64,000 nt of DNA from NCBI GenBank assembly GCA_963921825.1, contig OY997592.1, positions 28,685,730-28,749,729 of the forward strand. Reading direction: 5' to 3'. Origin of the DNA: Erodium maritimum (lineage: Eukaryota; Streptophyta; Magnoliopsida; Geraniales; Geraniaceae). Under the pieces are notes generated by a model that was not told the origin of the DNA, did not search any database, and saw only the letters and a program-made list of their open reading frames with translations. Shown in pieces: positions 1-11,240 of the stretch (position 1 is its first letter; every line of letters begins with the position of its first letter). The position numbers were made by a program, and so were the translations under genes.

Positions 1-570
1 ACGACCAGTACCTGCAGGAAAAGTAGTAGGGGGTGAGCACTTCGCTCACCGCCACGGATACCGGATTGACCACGACATGCCAACAGAAATGCCGGGAACA
101 CCGGCACCAACAACAACCCCGGGGACTACTACCCCAAAAACACAAATTAGACTGACGGTCACGCAATACAACTGTGAAAAACTTCCCAACAATCTCAAAG
201 CCCGGACACGTAGTGTAGACCCCAAATCAGAGACCGAACAACCATTCCATTAGTCACACCGACAAGGTAAAACACAACCCGCACACGATCCTATGTGCAT
301 TTACTTGTAACTTTCCACAACCAAACCAGTATTCGCTACTCGTCCCTACCTCAAAGGCATGCGGGAAAAGTAGTAAAGGGGAGGAGTGTTCCGCTCACCT
401 CCACGGATACCCGTTCGATTATGGCATACTAGTAAAGCATCAACAACTTACCAATCTAAGCAGGAAAACAACTACCTCAAAACCTGATACCAAACCGTCA
501 CAACTGCTCACGATATCAGTACCTCAAATACTCGCTCACGTAAGGGAAACCTCGAATGGAGATAATACTC

Positions 571-1005
571 TCAACTAAGCAAACCCTATTGCTCACCATA
601 TCACCACCCCAATTACCCGATCACGTAGGGGAAACCTCAAAAACGGGGATCACGTTCTCAACTAAGCAAACACTATTCTTCACCATATCAACACCCCAAT
701 TACCCGATCACATAAGGGAAACCTCAAAACGGGGATCACGTTCTCAACTAAGCAAACACTATTGCTCACCATATCAACACCCCAATTACCCGATCACGTA
801 GGGGAAACCTCAAAACGGGGATCACGTTCTCAACTAAGCAAACACTATTGCTTATAATATCAACGCCCCAATTACCCGATCACATAAGGGAAACCTTAAA
901 AGGGGGATCACGTTCTCAACTAAGCAAACACTATTGCTCACAATAACAATACCCCAACTACCCGATCACATAAGGGAAACCTCAAACAACCCACTCACGT
1001 GAGGG
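571..1005. repeat. Minisatellite, ~87-bp unit, about 5 copies
   Basis: The word tcaactaagc recurs at about 571, 658, 743, 830 and 916, a period of 85-87 bp. Each unit continues with an ATCAACACCCCAATTACCC-like block and a GGGGATCACG block. The copies differ by scattered substitutions. There are no unique spacers, so it is not a CRISPR array. It lies inside family X copy A and is not seen in the other family members. Confidence 0.85.
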
Positions 1006-1155
1006 AAACCTCAAACCACCCGTTCATGTGAGGGAAACCTCGAACAACCCGCTCGCATAATGTAGACCCGATCCAGCAGTCACGACCTCAATAACGCACG
1101 CAATAGTAATCAAGATCGCGCAGGGTCACAAAAAACCAACCGATCACACAACACC

Positions 1156-1288
1156 CAAGATCACAAAGGATCGCACACCAGGTCAAGATCACAAAGGATC
1201 GCACACTAGCCAAGATCACAAAGGATCGCACACCAGCCAATATCATAAAGGATCGCACACCAGCCAAGATCACAAAGGATCGCAAACC
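1156..1288. repeat. Minisatellite, ~27-bp unit, 5 copies
   Basis: The motif AAGATCACAAAGGATCGCA is repeated about five times, spaced by short CACCAG- or CACTAG-like linkers. Related units occur in copies B (about 20690-20730) and D (about 53110-53165), so this minisatellite is ancestral to family X and has expanded in copy A. Confidence 0.8.
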
Positions 1289-1299
1289 ACAACCACAAG

Positions 1300-1535
1300 C
1301 CTCAGCACTTTACCGATCACGCGCCGGAAGGTACGACGCACCTGAGGGAACCACAGCCCTCAGCACTTTACCGACCGCGCATTGGAAGGTACGATACACC
1401 TCTCGGGCACAGCTCAAGCCTCAGAACATTAACAATCACGCGCCGGAAGGTACGACGCACCTGACGGGAACCACAGCCCTTAGCACTTTACCGACCGCGC
1501 ATTGGAAGGTACGACACACCTCTCGGGCACAGCTG
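1300..1535. repeat. Two tandem ~115-bp units
   Basis: A block containing CAGCACTTTACCGA and GGAAGGTACGA occurs twice as a higher-order unit (about 1302-1415 and 1418-1533). Each unit is made of two related half-units that end alternately in CACCTGA and CACCTCTCGGGCACAGCT. Confidence 0.75.
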
Positions 1536-1859
1536 AAACAGATATCACTAGAACAATCACAGTCACAGCCAAATATCACACAATACTCCGCAATAGCAAA
1601 ATTGACAACACGACTAACTACTACTCAGTAAGTCAGTCAATAACCATACCATTTTAACGCCCCATAGTCACTCATGGCCATACCGTGGCACCCCTTATCG
1701 ATGGAAAATCGAGAGGTGGGCCAACCTCCACGCCAACCAACTAGCTACCACTCAGCAACTCAGTCAACAACCATACAGGTTTAACGCCCCACACGCACTC
1801 ATGGCAACACACAACCACAATCAGCTCATTAATCCTACGACACCACCAAGTGCCACACA

Positions 1860-2090
1860 CATTTCTATTGTTCGACAGGTTCACTCAACCTACGACACTA
1901 CCAAGTGTCACATGCAATTCTATTATTCGACAGGTTTACTCAACCTACGACACTACCAAGTATCACATGCAATTCTATTATTCGACAGGTTCACTTATCC
2001 TACGACACCAACAGTGTCAAATGCATTTCTACTGTTCGACAGGTTTACTTGTCCTACGACACCAACAGTGTCACATGCATTTCTACTGAT
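1860..2090. repeat. Minisatellite, ~57-bp unit, 4 copies
   Basis: Repeated units contain TTCGACAGGTT, CCTACGACAC and GTGTCACATGCA. Two overlapping open frames through this array arise because the period is a multiple of three or nearly so; they are not genes. Single diverged units occur at the same relative place in copies B (about 21720-21850) and D (about 54300-54440). Confidence 0.8.
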
Positions 2091-2307
2091 AACTTTCCTT
2101 AGTCAAGGCCGATATCCGGCTACTTTTCCCTACCTCTTGAAGCGTGTCAAACCTGATACTCGCGCTCCGGCAATGCTCCAGATTACCCGCTTAGCCTCCT
2201 CTTTCCACGGTCGGCGGCACGGTCTACAATGATCACAAATTGAAATACTTTTTAAGTTCGCAGGCAAAGCTGAAATTTAATGAATTTGGCGCCCAAAAGC
2301 AACCCCG

Positions 2308-2350
2308 ACAATGTCGATCACTCCCAAACCTCCCAATTACTCGACATTGT
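2308..2350. repeat. Perfect 10-bp inverted repeat (hairpin)
   Basis: ACAATGTCGA at 2308-2317 is the exact reverse complement of TCGACATTGT at 2341-2350, with a 23-base loop. A near-identical hairpin occurs at about 54670-54711 in copy D, so it belongs to the A/D subfamily. Function is unknown. Confidence 0.7.
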
Positions 2351-3664
2351 CAACCACGGGCCCGCAAAGGCCCGATTCGCCCGGCTCGACGAATCTGCCC
2401 GGGATTGGAAAACGCCATTCCGGGGCTCCGAAAATTCCCGTTTTCGTTTCTACGATCCTAAAATGATTCAAGGGTTCCAATGCAATTGACGGAATCAATT
2501 TCCGACTTCCGAGCGATTTAATTCGCGTTTAAAGTTTCTAAACCCGCCATTTCCAATTTTCACAATTTAATTCCATAATTAGTTCCGGGTGTGAATTATC
2601 GACTTGGGGATCGTCAAAAACCACCCGAACATGAAAAATCCGAGGCCCGAACACGTGGGCCCCACCCGGCCACCACTAGCCGTGGGTGGCTGGACCGGTT
2701 TGGACCGGTTCACCACTGTGGTGGCCGGTCCCAGCTCCGGCCAGCCACCACCCACGGTGGCCGGAGCTCCCCCGAGCCTCCGGTCACCGGAATCCGACCA
2801 TTTTCGCCCCAAAACGTCCCCAACGAACCCTACACCTCAACTCAACCGTATTTAACTCGTTTAAACTCAAACCCTAATTTTCAAACGTACCAAAACGAGA
2901 AACAAATGGGTTCTCACCGTAGGGAATGACGAGGGGAGCTCGGATACGCAACCGTTGAGACGATCCGTCGGTCGGATTGTCAGAAAATCCCCAAACCCTA
3001 ACCTTTTCTCCCTTTTTCTTTTCCTTTCCCCTTTCTCCTTCTTCTCTCTTCTTTCTCTCCTTCTTTTTTTTTGTTATGGCCGAACCTCCCTCTTCATTTC
3101 CTTTTTGTTTTGTTCAAAATACCAACCACCACCACTTGTGTGACAAGTGGCAAGAGGGTCCAACCTTCTAAACATAACTTTCTAGATATTTTTCTGTCAG
3201 ATTCGCGAAATTCGGCCGTCTCGGGCCCCGAACGGGCCCATTTTCCAAGAAATCATGAAATTCCACGTGCTACAAGGAAACGGCCCAACTAAGACCGCTG
3301 TAACGACGGCTAAGCTTTTTGGATCCCAAACGAGCCTCGAACGGACCAAAACGTCGCTCGGTTGACTTTTACTACAAAAAGTCAACTTTTCCCGAATTGG
3401 TCAAAAAGCTGCCCTGAGTCACCCAGAACTCACTTTGGTCGATATCGGGGTCAACTTAAGTCCGATATGATTCTCGGGGTCAATTTTAGGTTCATTTAGG
3501 TGTATGTCCAAAATTTTTAAATTTTTCAGTTTTTTCGCCGATTGATCGGCGTTGACCAAGAGCGGTCTTTACATAAACTCCATCCCTCTTACTTTATGCA
3601 CTTTCCATCTAGTTCAACAAGCTTTTGGAGATATTATATGGGCAGATAGTATTGGAATTTTTTT

Positions 3665-3995
3665 CAAGGTTCTGAAAGTCGATAGGCGCTAGTCGAGCGG
3701 CTAGGCCCTTCGCGGATTAATCGGGGATTAATCGGATTTGTGTTTTTTTAATAAATATATTATTGTATATAGAAATAAAATATGAATTTCATTATATTAA
3801 AAATGGTAACAAATGTTTAAAATACCTAAAAAATAACACCAAAAATCTTAGAAGCACAACCCCTAATATCTATCAGTAACACCAAACAACTCTGCATAAC
3901 CATCTAATTATTTTAATTGAGTCAGTATACTACGTAAAATTATTGTAATCGCCTACGCGGCTAGGCGGAGCCTAGTCGAGATTTTTAGAACACTG
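3665..3995. mobile_element. hAT-like MITE, 331 bp
   Basis: Imperfect terminal inverted repeats (CAAGGTTCTGAAA at the left; CAGTGTTCTAAAA read inward from the right) are flanked by an 8-bp duplication ATTTTTTT (3657-3664 and 3996-4003). An 8-bp duplication is typical of hAT transposons. Both subterminal regions carry GGCTAGGC/GCCTAG motifs and the centre is AT-rich. No transposase is encoded. The T-rich duplication is low in complexity, which weakens the case a little. Confidence 0.65.
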
Positions 3996-4003
3996 ATTTT
4001 TTT

Positions 4004-4986
4004 ATGCCTATATGACCTGTTTTGGAGTACAAATGGAAATAACTGGGATGTGCTTATGAGTTACCCTAAATTACATACTGTTTTGGACATGGCCAAACTG
4101 GACATATGTGCTTGGCATTATAATCACAACAGGAGAATTGAGAAGGCAATGTGTAGGTTCATGCAACTAAATTACTATGGGGTTATGGAATTGTGGGGCT
4201 TTAGAGAGCATGTATGGAACTTGTTATGGTTGAAGGTTTTGGAGACCTTAACTTATTGTGAGCATCTTTTAAGTTTCCTTTCAGAGTTTGTTAATCATCT
4301 ATCTCACTTCAGTAAAGAGTCTTGGAAGGGTAGGGTAACTTTGTTTTTTTCTTGAGGTGTTGGAGAGGGTTGTTGGGAAGAATGAGCCTCCTACAGCCAG
4401 AAAGGGTATTGGTAGTGTACACCCTATAGTGTTATGGGGTAGTTTAATTTATAACAAAATTGATATGGAGGTTGATGGTTATGGGAGTATTGAGGAAGCT
4501 ATTGTGTTTGATAGTTTTAAGAGTGAATCTTACATGAAGGTCGATAAATTCTCTATGGGGAGGGCTATGCAATTTACTGCGAAAAGTTTTAGCCAAGGGT
4601 TATATACTGAGGAGGTGGTGGGGAATACGAAAAGGTATGGATTTCTATATATTATTACAGATTATATTGCATATGTTGGGGTGTGGTTTGAGGTCCTTAA
4701 TGGGTGGTTGGATGCTTATGGGAAAGTTTCTAATGAAAGTTTGGCTAGAAGCTTGGGGTTATAGGAATTGGTTCATGCATATGGTGTTGGAGAGTTCTCT
4801 TGGAAAACTTGTTCTGGCTCTTTAAATTTTCGAGGGAGTTGTTTGGGTGTTGTTTTGCTGGTAATCATGTTCACCACATAGGACAAGCTTTCTTTATTGG
4901 AGATGGAGTACCATTGGGTTATTTGGGGATGATGTAGGGAGAAAGAATGATTTGGATATGAAGTCACAAAAAAATCCATACCTTTT
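4004..4986 (+). other. Unassigned sequence, T/G-rich, with short open frames
   Basis: The stretch between the MITE and copia copy 1, together with 3574-3664, matches nothing else in the window. It has plus-strand open frames of 101 codons (4050-4355) and 135 codons (4357-4764) that are adjacent but lie in different frames; the second follows a stop without a convincing start context. The translations lack recognisable domains. A decayed gene or retroelement tail is possible. Near 4987 the sequence passes abruptly into copia leader sequence. Confidence 0.35.
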
Positions 4987-5867
4987 CGTATTAAATTGTA
5001 ATCTTTTGCTCGTGGCTTTTCGGGTGTTGTCATCGGATTGGAGTCGGTGGAGCTCAAGAAGCTAGTGGGATTAGTTTAGGGGGCTATTAGGTGCACATTT
5101 ATCACTTTATGCTTGGTTTAGATTTTGGATGATTAATTCTATGTGTTTTAGAATTGCATGCTTAACTTTAATTACCGACCATATCACCTCACATGCAAAG
5201 ATAAAATTGGATTTTGATCATTGTTTATGAGCCCTTAGAATCGTCATTATGTTGGATGTAGTTGACGGGTTCGAAGGAAGAATTACATTGGATGTACTTG
5301 GAGGCATCATTACTTTTGGAATGCAGTTGATGTGCTCATCGTATCTAGGATGTGCTCATCGCATCTAGGATGTGCCAAAGTTTTAAACACAACCGGACAA
5401 GAAAAACGGCTCATGTCAGATACCTCCCAAATTCTCAACAACTTACTACTTCTTCGTCCTATGGGTGTCGTGCGCCTTAGGGGGCATCCATGGGAAGGCG
5501 GGTAATAAGTATGGACGACATATGTGGGTTTCGTGTGTCTTAACAAAGCACCTGCATAGTGACAAGTCATAGTTGAAAATTGGTGGACTTAGCTACTATT
5601 CTCAGCCAGGTTTGAGCTAGGGTATCAGATAGGGTAAACCGTGTACTTAAGTACATACCCTAGCCAAGAGTCACATTGTATGTGATTGGACGGGGTCCTA
5701 CCTACATAGCTTGATTGAGTGGTGAGCCTTCATTCAGCTTGATCGAGTGAATCATGGATCTTGGTTCTAGATTCTAAAGGTTTAGAATCGATTGGTTGAT
5801 ATTTAAGCTTGATCTTCAGAAAATTTATTCAGTTTACTGATTAAATTTTATCGCTCGTATAGATCAA

Positions 5868-6475
5868 ATGGAAAAGGTAAACAGTAGTTTGTCATTAAAA
5901 ACCATGATTGATAGGGTCAAGCTTAATGGGACAAACTATCTGGACTAGTATAAAAATATGAGGATGGTCCTCAAATATAAACGCAAAGAAAATGACCTTA
6001 ACAAGGCTATCCCTTATGCCTAAAAAATGAAGGGGACTCTCGAACATATTAATGGGCTGGGTCTTAAGATAGAATCAGAGATGGCAGTAGGCAAGGTTAT
6101 GTGTTCCCTTCCTCGTGCGTATGTTGAGTTCACCATGAACTATTATATGCACGATATGGACATGACCATATCAGAGTTACATGGCGTGTTTGTAACTGCT
6201 GGGAAGAATATCAGGGATCTGGGATCCAAGGATATTGTGATGGTCAGAAAGGGATCCAGTTTCAATAAGGATTCTGGTAGTGGCAAGGGCAAGCCCCCTG
6301 CGCACTTGACATGAAAGATGAGACACTTGATCGTACCTAACGCTCCTAGGACCGGGGGTTCTTAAGGAAGACTAAGGAGGATAAGATTGTGTGCTTCTAC
6401 TGTTACAAGCCTGGACAACGGAAAAGGGATTGTGGAAAAAACCAAGATGATCTGAAAAAGGGCAGTGAGACTGCA
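5868..6475 (+). pseudogene. Copia gag pseudogene (copy 1)
   Basis: From ATG 5868 the translation begins with a copia gag N-terminus (LNGTNYLD) but hits TAG at 5946-5948, where family members have Trp. The frame reopens at 6027-6314 with the rest of gag (LPRAYVEF, ISELHGVF). A zinc knuckle follows in another frame near 6391-6435 as CFYCYKPGQRKRDC, the CX2CX4HX4C pattern with His replaced by Gln. The same TAG is present in copy 2. Gag would form the retroelement particle; this copy cannot encode it. Confidence 0.8.
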
Positions 6476-6479
6476 CCTT

Positions 6480-7413
6480 CATCAGGTATTAACTTTATAG
6501 AGCTAACCTATCTTTACTTCCAAAGATTCATGGGTACTGGATACCCGAGTTGAATCTCACATATTCATTAATGTGCAGTGACTAGAAGGTAGGAGAGGCT
6601 TGGAGAAGAACAAATTGGACCTCAGAGTGGACAACAGATGAGGGTTGTAACGACTGCTGTAGGATCCATGAGTCTTCGTTAGCCAAATGGCCTTGTTGTG
6701 TACTAAACAATGTATATTTCATACCTAATTTTAATAGGATCGTTAAATCTGTATCCGTGTTAGACACTAAAGGATATAATGTTGATATTGGAAATTGGAT
6801 TTTCAATATTATATGCAATGATATGTTTTATGTTTGTACAAACTTTGGTCCGAGGATTGTACATATGGGTAACAATGCCTCAAGCTCTATTTATAACGTT
6901 GATGCCAAAAGGTCTAAATTCGATAATTTAGACCAGACTTTGTTAATGCAATATCATTTAGGCCACATAAACAAGAAACGCATATCAACAATTCAGAAGT
7001 GCGGATTTTTAAGTCCATTCAAATTTCATTCGAATAATAGGTGCAAGGCTTGTTTGATGGGTAAAATGAGTAAAGTACCCTTCATCGATCGTGGTGAAAC
7101 GGCGGGTGAATTATTGGGGCTGATACACTTGGATGCGTGTAGACCAATAAGTTCGATTGCCATGAGGGGTTTTAGTTACTTTATCACATTTCCTGGTGAT
7201 TATAGTAAATATGGTTATGTCTATTCGATGAGACATAAGTCTGAAACTTTTGATAAATTCAAAAAGTTTAAGACTCAAGTAGAAAACCAGCTAGGGAAAG
7301 GTATTAAGGCACTTCGAATGAATCGAGGTGGAAAATACTTGACCATAGAGTTTTTAGATCATCTAAAAGATAATAGGATTCGTTTTGAATGGACTCCTCC
7401 CGAGACACTGTAG
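6480..7413 (+). pseudogene. Copia protease / integrase pseudogene (copy 1)
   Basis: A protease remnant (SHIF.NVQ, near 6555-6580) is followed by an open frame at 6757-7413. It has the GAG-pre-integrase zinc region (YHLGHIN, then CKACLMGK) and the integrase core (HLDACRPIS, DYSKYGYVYSM, RMNRGGKY). Against the usual HTDVCGP and RSDRGGEY, several conserved residues are altered, but the first catalytic Asp (LDA) and the His/Cys pairs remain. The frame stops at 7413, mid-integrase. Confidence 0.8.
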
Positions 7414-7499
7414 TTGAAATGTGTAGTCGAACGGAGAAATTGGACATTGTTAGACAATAGTCTGATCCATGATTAGTTGGACGGTAGCGTTCATAGTGA

Positions 7500-7943
7500 A
7501 TCGGGATCCGTCAAAGGCTGTGGAAGGGACACCATTTTAGAAATGGTACGGGAAGAAGCCCGTTTTGTCCTTCCTAAGGGTCAGGGGTTGCGAGGCTTAT
7601 GTGAAACATTTGGTTTCGACTAAGCTCGAACCAAGATATGAGAAATGCACCTTTGTGGGTATCCCAAAGGAACAAGGGGATACTACTTCTTAAAACCCAG
7701 TGAGAACTTGGTGTTCGTCGCTAAGGGGGGGGGGGGGGGGGGGTCTTTATGGAAATGGAATTTGTTTCCAAAGACGTCAGTGGGAGGGTTGTACATCTAG
7801 AAGAAGTTCAAGATGATACAAATGCCTCTGAACCACTTGACAACCTAATAGAGGAGCCTGAAGTGGTCGTAGAGAAGGAACCAATTCTTGAATGTCCAAG
7901 GCGATCTGGAAGGATCAATTACCCACCTCCGAGATATGGTTAT
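7500..7943 (+). pseudogene. Copia integrase C-terminus and linker (copy 1)
   Basis: Fragments in shifting frames correspond to the CEAYVKHL/GYPKETRGYYF region that follows the integrase core in copia polyproteins, then the acidic linker and a CPRRSGR..PPRYGY motif just before reverse transcriptase. A 19-G run at 7725-7743 breaks the frame. An open frame starting at 7749 reads across the junction into the inserted LTR at 7944, so its C-terminal half is not part of the polyprotein. Confidence 0.7.
7725..7743 (+). repeat. Poly-G tract, 19 nt
   Basis: An uninterrupted run of 19 G lies where copies 2 and 3 read gcttggggtggggtcttta (about 25056 and 37523). It is an expansion of a short G-rich motif or a sequencing/assembly artefact. 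Confidence 0.9.
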
Positions 7944-9840
7944 TGTTGGGTCTCGATGGAGGGTATGAAATCATACTCGCAGCGGAAGAAAATAAAACTC
8001 GAGACTATGTATGGAAAAACTACCACGATTAGATTCACAAAACAAAATGAAATCAAAATTGACGTCTCCTTACCAATTAGTGAAATGGCTCAACCTTCAG
8101 CTCGTGTATCTGACAAACGAACCGTCAAAATCCTAATTCCACCATTCACTTTGAAGACCCATATGTGGAGAACATTCACTCCAAAACTGAGCTTCATCGG
8201 ACTTTGGTTGAACTTCCGATCGAGCTCATGCAGAGGGCTGGTCGGACAAAACAGTGCTGAAAATTCAGCACCTTCGTCTTCCTGTTTCTCCCAATTGATG
8301 AACACCGGAAAGGAGATGATCGGGCTTGAGTCTCCAAGACGCCTACGTATCCACTTGGGAATCAAAGCCAAGTAGTTCTAAGCTTTTAGAGGACTCAAGA
8401 ATACAAAATGGAGGAAGAACACCTTGATGGCCAAAACTTGTAGAGAGAACAGGGAGAGTTGTGTTTCCTATTTTTTTTTCTTGGTTTGTTATATTGAATA
8501 AGATGACAATAATCCCATCAATATACTAAACAAAAATATAGTACAAGTAAGGTATAGAGAAGCATGGTGTAAATAGGACAAATATGCTGCTAAGTATGGG
8601 TGGACATGATGTGGTTAGGTGATGAATTACCAACACTTTAATCCATGTCTTCCATACATAGTGCTAATTAATCAAGGCATTGATTAACTATTTCCATGGG
8701 CCTTGGTTGACATGGGCCTCTTAGAACATGGCATGTGGCCATTCCCAACGAGGTCCCGTGACGTGCTCATCGCCTCCAAACATTTCATACCAGAAATGTC
8801 CAACATTATCCGACGCGATCAATCCCAAGACTCCAAGCCTTGTCTCGATCCGTAAAGTCCTATTCACTTACTGTAACATGACCTAAAACCCAGTTTTGGT
8901 CATGTCCCGAGACAACTCCCTCTTGGCCATCCTCCATAAATGTGTCAATGAGTTTAACCATCCGAGGTGACCCTTAGGTTTATGCATGTTAATAGATCAA
9001 CGTAAAATCCCATTTTACTTGATCCTATTTAAGTGGCAACTAACGAGACTTTAGTATTGCCTAACACTGCATAACGAGTCGACCTTGTCGATTCTAACCT
9101 TTCCGTCGTCCCTGTCATTATCCTTTTATCTCCGATATCCAGATTGAGATAAGGCATAGAGTCGTCATCCTTATTATCCTCAATCATTGTTCCTTGATGT
9201 GAGATGACTGAATATATGATACTCAGTATCATTTGCATCGCCATGTTATTCTTTAAGTCACTCTCGATCAAGCGGCCGAGAACCGATATCTTTCCCATAC
9301 CTAAGTATGAGGGCTAAATCCATTAGCCGTCTTTCGTGTCACTCATGCAGTCCGTCCCTAAGCCAATCCTGGCCGTTATGGAAGCCATGTTACAGACAAC
9401 GTTAGACTCAGGTCAAACTCTGTTGTTTACTACGTAGCGATCACAAAGACTCCTTGGTCTAAGGATACATGACAAGGTACGATAATGAATATGTTCATGA
9501 CTTGATCTATGTCACATATTCATGTCAGGTCGTCCAATATCATGTCCCACATGATATCTATGATCAGACTCCGAAATCTCATTCCAATTATTAACAAAAC
9601 GTAAGCCATAAAGAGCCATCTTTCATACTAGTCGTTTCTAATGAAGCTTTGTTGACTAGGGACCCATCGAGTGTGATTTATCTTGATCTATGGTTCTGTT
9701 CGCATTGTGGGCATCGATCAGAGTACACATCGATATATTAATCCAACACATAAGTAATATAAAGTCGCTTTAATTTTATTGCTAACGATGATATATACAT
9801 TTGGACATTTAGGATTGAACTACGGGCACTAAGACTAACA
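7944..9840 (-). mobile_element. Copia solo LTR, minus orientation
   Basis: The ends are TGTTGGGTCTCGA (left) and CTAAGACTAACA (right), the reverse complement of the LTR ends seen at 31345-33029. A perfect 5-bp duplication GTTAT (7939-7943 and 9841-9845) shows that it is a separate insertion into copia copy 1. It is about 1.9 kb, roughly 200 bp longer than other LTRs here, with extra unrelated-looking sequence near 7990-8400, so it is probably a diverged subfamily. No internal region remains, so it is a solo LTR left by LTR-LTR recombination. Confidence 0.85.
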
Positions 9841-9845
9841 GTTAT

Positions 9846-10715
9846 TTTGTGTCTGGATGGGACGGTGAGCTAATGGTGGATCATGAGGATCCAGCCACCT
9901 TTTAGGAAGTCGTGGATAGGCCTGACTCTGAGTTATGGCTGGGAGCCATGAGGGAGGAAATGTAGTCCACGTCGGACAACCAAGTCTGGGAATTGATTGA
10001 TCCCATCGATGGTGTGAGGATCATCACATGAAAATGGATCTTCAAGGTGAAGATGGACATGAACGGAAAACCTCGGACATACGAAGCCTGACTAGTTGTG
10101 AAAGGTTATAGGCAGATCTAAGGGATTGACTATGAGGAAACCTTCTCACCAGTGGCCATGGTCAAATCTATCAAGATTCTTCTTCACATAGTCTTGTATC
10201 TTGATTACGAGATATGACAATGGATGTCAAAACCACTTTTAAACATGAATTTGATTGAGGACGTTTGTAAGTCTCAACCCGAAGGTTTTGACGATCAGAA
10301 GAATAACGGGATAGATTTATAAGTTGTTGAAATCGATTTGTTGACTGAAACAAGCTTCTCGGAGTTGGAAACTTCGTTTTGATGAAGCGATAATCAGATT
10401 TAGCTTCATCAAGAACGAGTATGACCCTTGTGTTTATAAGAAGGCTAGTGGGAGAAAGATTTCCTTTATGGTGCTCATTGAAAATGACATCCAACCTTAG
10501 ACGATGCTCCTTATATCTTAGGAGTTAAGATATATAGAGATCGCACCAAGAGGGTCTTGGGTTTAAGTCAGAGAATTTATGTGAACAAGGCATTGAGTGG
10601 GTTCTCGATGCTCGATTCAAAAAAAGAATTTTTACCTACTCGTCATGGCGTTCATCTCTGCAAGACTTAGTGTCCTAAAACACCTGATGAGTTGAAAACG
10701 ATGATCCGAATCTCA
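9846..10715 (+). pseudogene. Copia reverse transcriptase pseudogene (copy 1)
   Basis: Reading continues after the solo LTR with ELWLGAMREEM, a stop-containing WIFKVKMDMNG block, MDVKT and FDEAI in several frames, with many stops. Where active copia elements have YVDD in the context VLYVDDI, this copy reads VLIENDI (about 10471-10492), as copy 2 does, so a catalytic Asp is missing. About 25 codons just after it are deleted compared with copies 2 and 3. Confidence 0.8.
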
Positions 10716-10723
10716 TGCCCCTC

Positions 10724-10745
10724 GGGGGGGGGGGGGGGGGGGGGG
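10724..10745 (+). repeat. Poly-G tract, 22 nt
   Basis: A 22-G run lies where copy 3 has gcctgggggtaggatcg (about 38664). It is the second long G run in copy 1; no other element in the window shows this. Confidence 0.9.
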
Positions 10746-11240
10746 TAGGATCGATCATATATGCCATTACATATACGACACTGAACGTCTCATATACCTT
10801 GTGTTGTACCAGTAGACATCAATCTAACCCTTGGGGAAAGATGATGTTGAACTACTCATCGAAGGATAAGGAGACGGTAGTTTTCCAGTCAAATTCAGAT
10901 GACTTTAGAAGTCCATCAGGATATGTGTTTACGCATAATGGCGGAGCTTTTAGCTGGGAGAGCGTAAAGCAAGATACCATCATCGAATCTATGAAAGAGG
11001 CCGAGTACATGGTTGTTGTAGAGACAGCTAAGTAGGATATGTGGATTTCGAAATTCACGGTAGGGTTGGGTGTAATTAAAAACTCATCCAGCCTAGTGAA
11101 TCTATATTGCGACAACACAAGGGCCATTGCCCAAGCTAAAAGCCAAAATCGCATAACAAATCGAAACATGTACTGCGGCGTATCCACCTCATTAGAGAAA
11201 TACTGAACCGAGGTTAAGTGAAGTTCAGCTATATTGCAAC
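10746..11240 (+). pseudogene. Copia RNase H pseudogene (copy 1, 5' part)
   Basis: The open frame through 11035 contains SPSGYVFTHNGGAFSWE, KQDTI and EAEYM, the copia RNase H core. The usual linker between SRHQSNPGE and DAELVVEGYVDASF is about 25-30 residues short; the same gap occurs in copies 2 and 3. The domain is interrupted at 11240 by the hAT-like element and resumes at 12059 with the DDNI..PLTKAVSLPKHVR tail. Confidence 0.75.

Larger units (their letters stand above)
1..3573. mobile_element. Family X element copy A (5' part outside window)
   Basis: Non-coding repetitive element whose left ~240 bp lie outside the window, judged from copy B (20170-23717), where the sequence matching position 1 starts about 240 bp inside. 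It ends at 3573 in tctttaca, like the other copies, and is followed by taaac, its expected 5-bp target duplication. Copies B and D have TG...CA ends with 5-bp duplications, so these look like solo LTRs or LTR-like non-autonomous elements. Copy A shares its right ~900 bp with copy D (52609-57653), including a block rich in gttgactttt motifs, whereas B and C differ there, so there are two subfamilies. Long open frames here run through tandem repeats and are not genes. Transcriptional orientation is uncertain and the superfamily was not identified. Confidence 0.7.

Noticed and set aside
556..1020. Regularly spaced repeats resembling a CRISPR array
   Set aside because: The whole 87-bp unit is repeated, with no unique spacers, in a plant transposon; it is a minisatellite.
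1801..2232. 143-codon open frame
   Set aside because: Runs through a 57-bp tandem repeat in two frames and has no domain; a product of repeat periodicity.
7749..8375. 208-codon open frame
   Set aside because: First half is copia linker, second half is inserted LTR in reverse; the GTTAT duplication at 7939-7943 marks the join.
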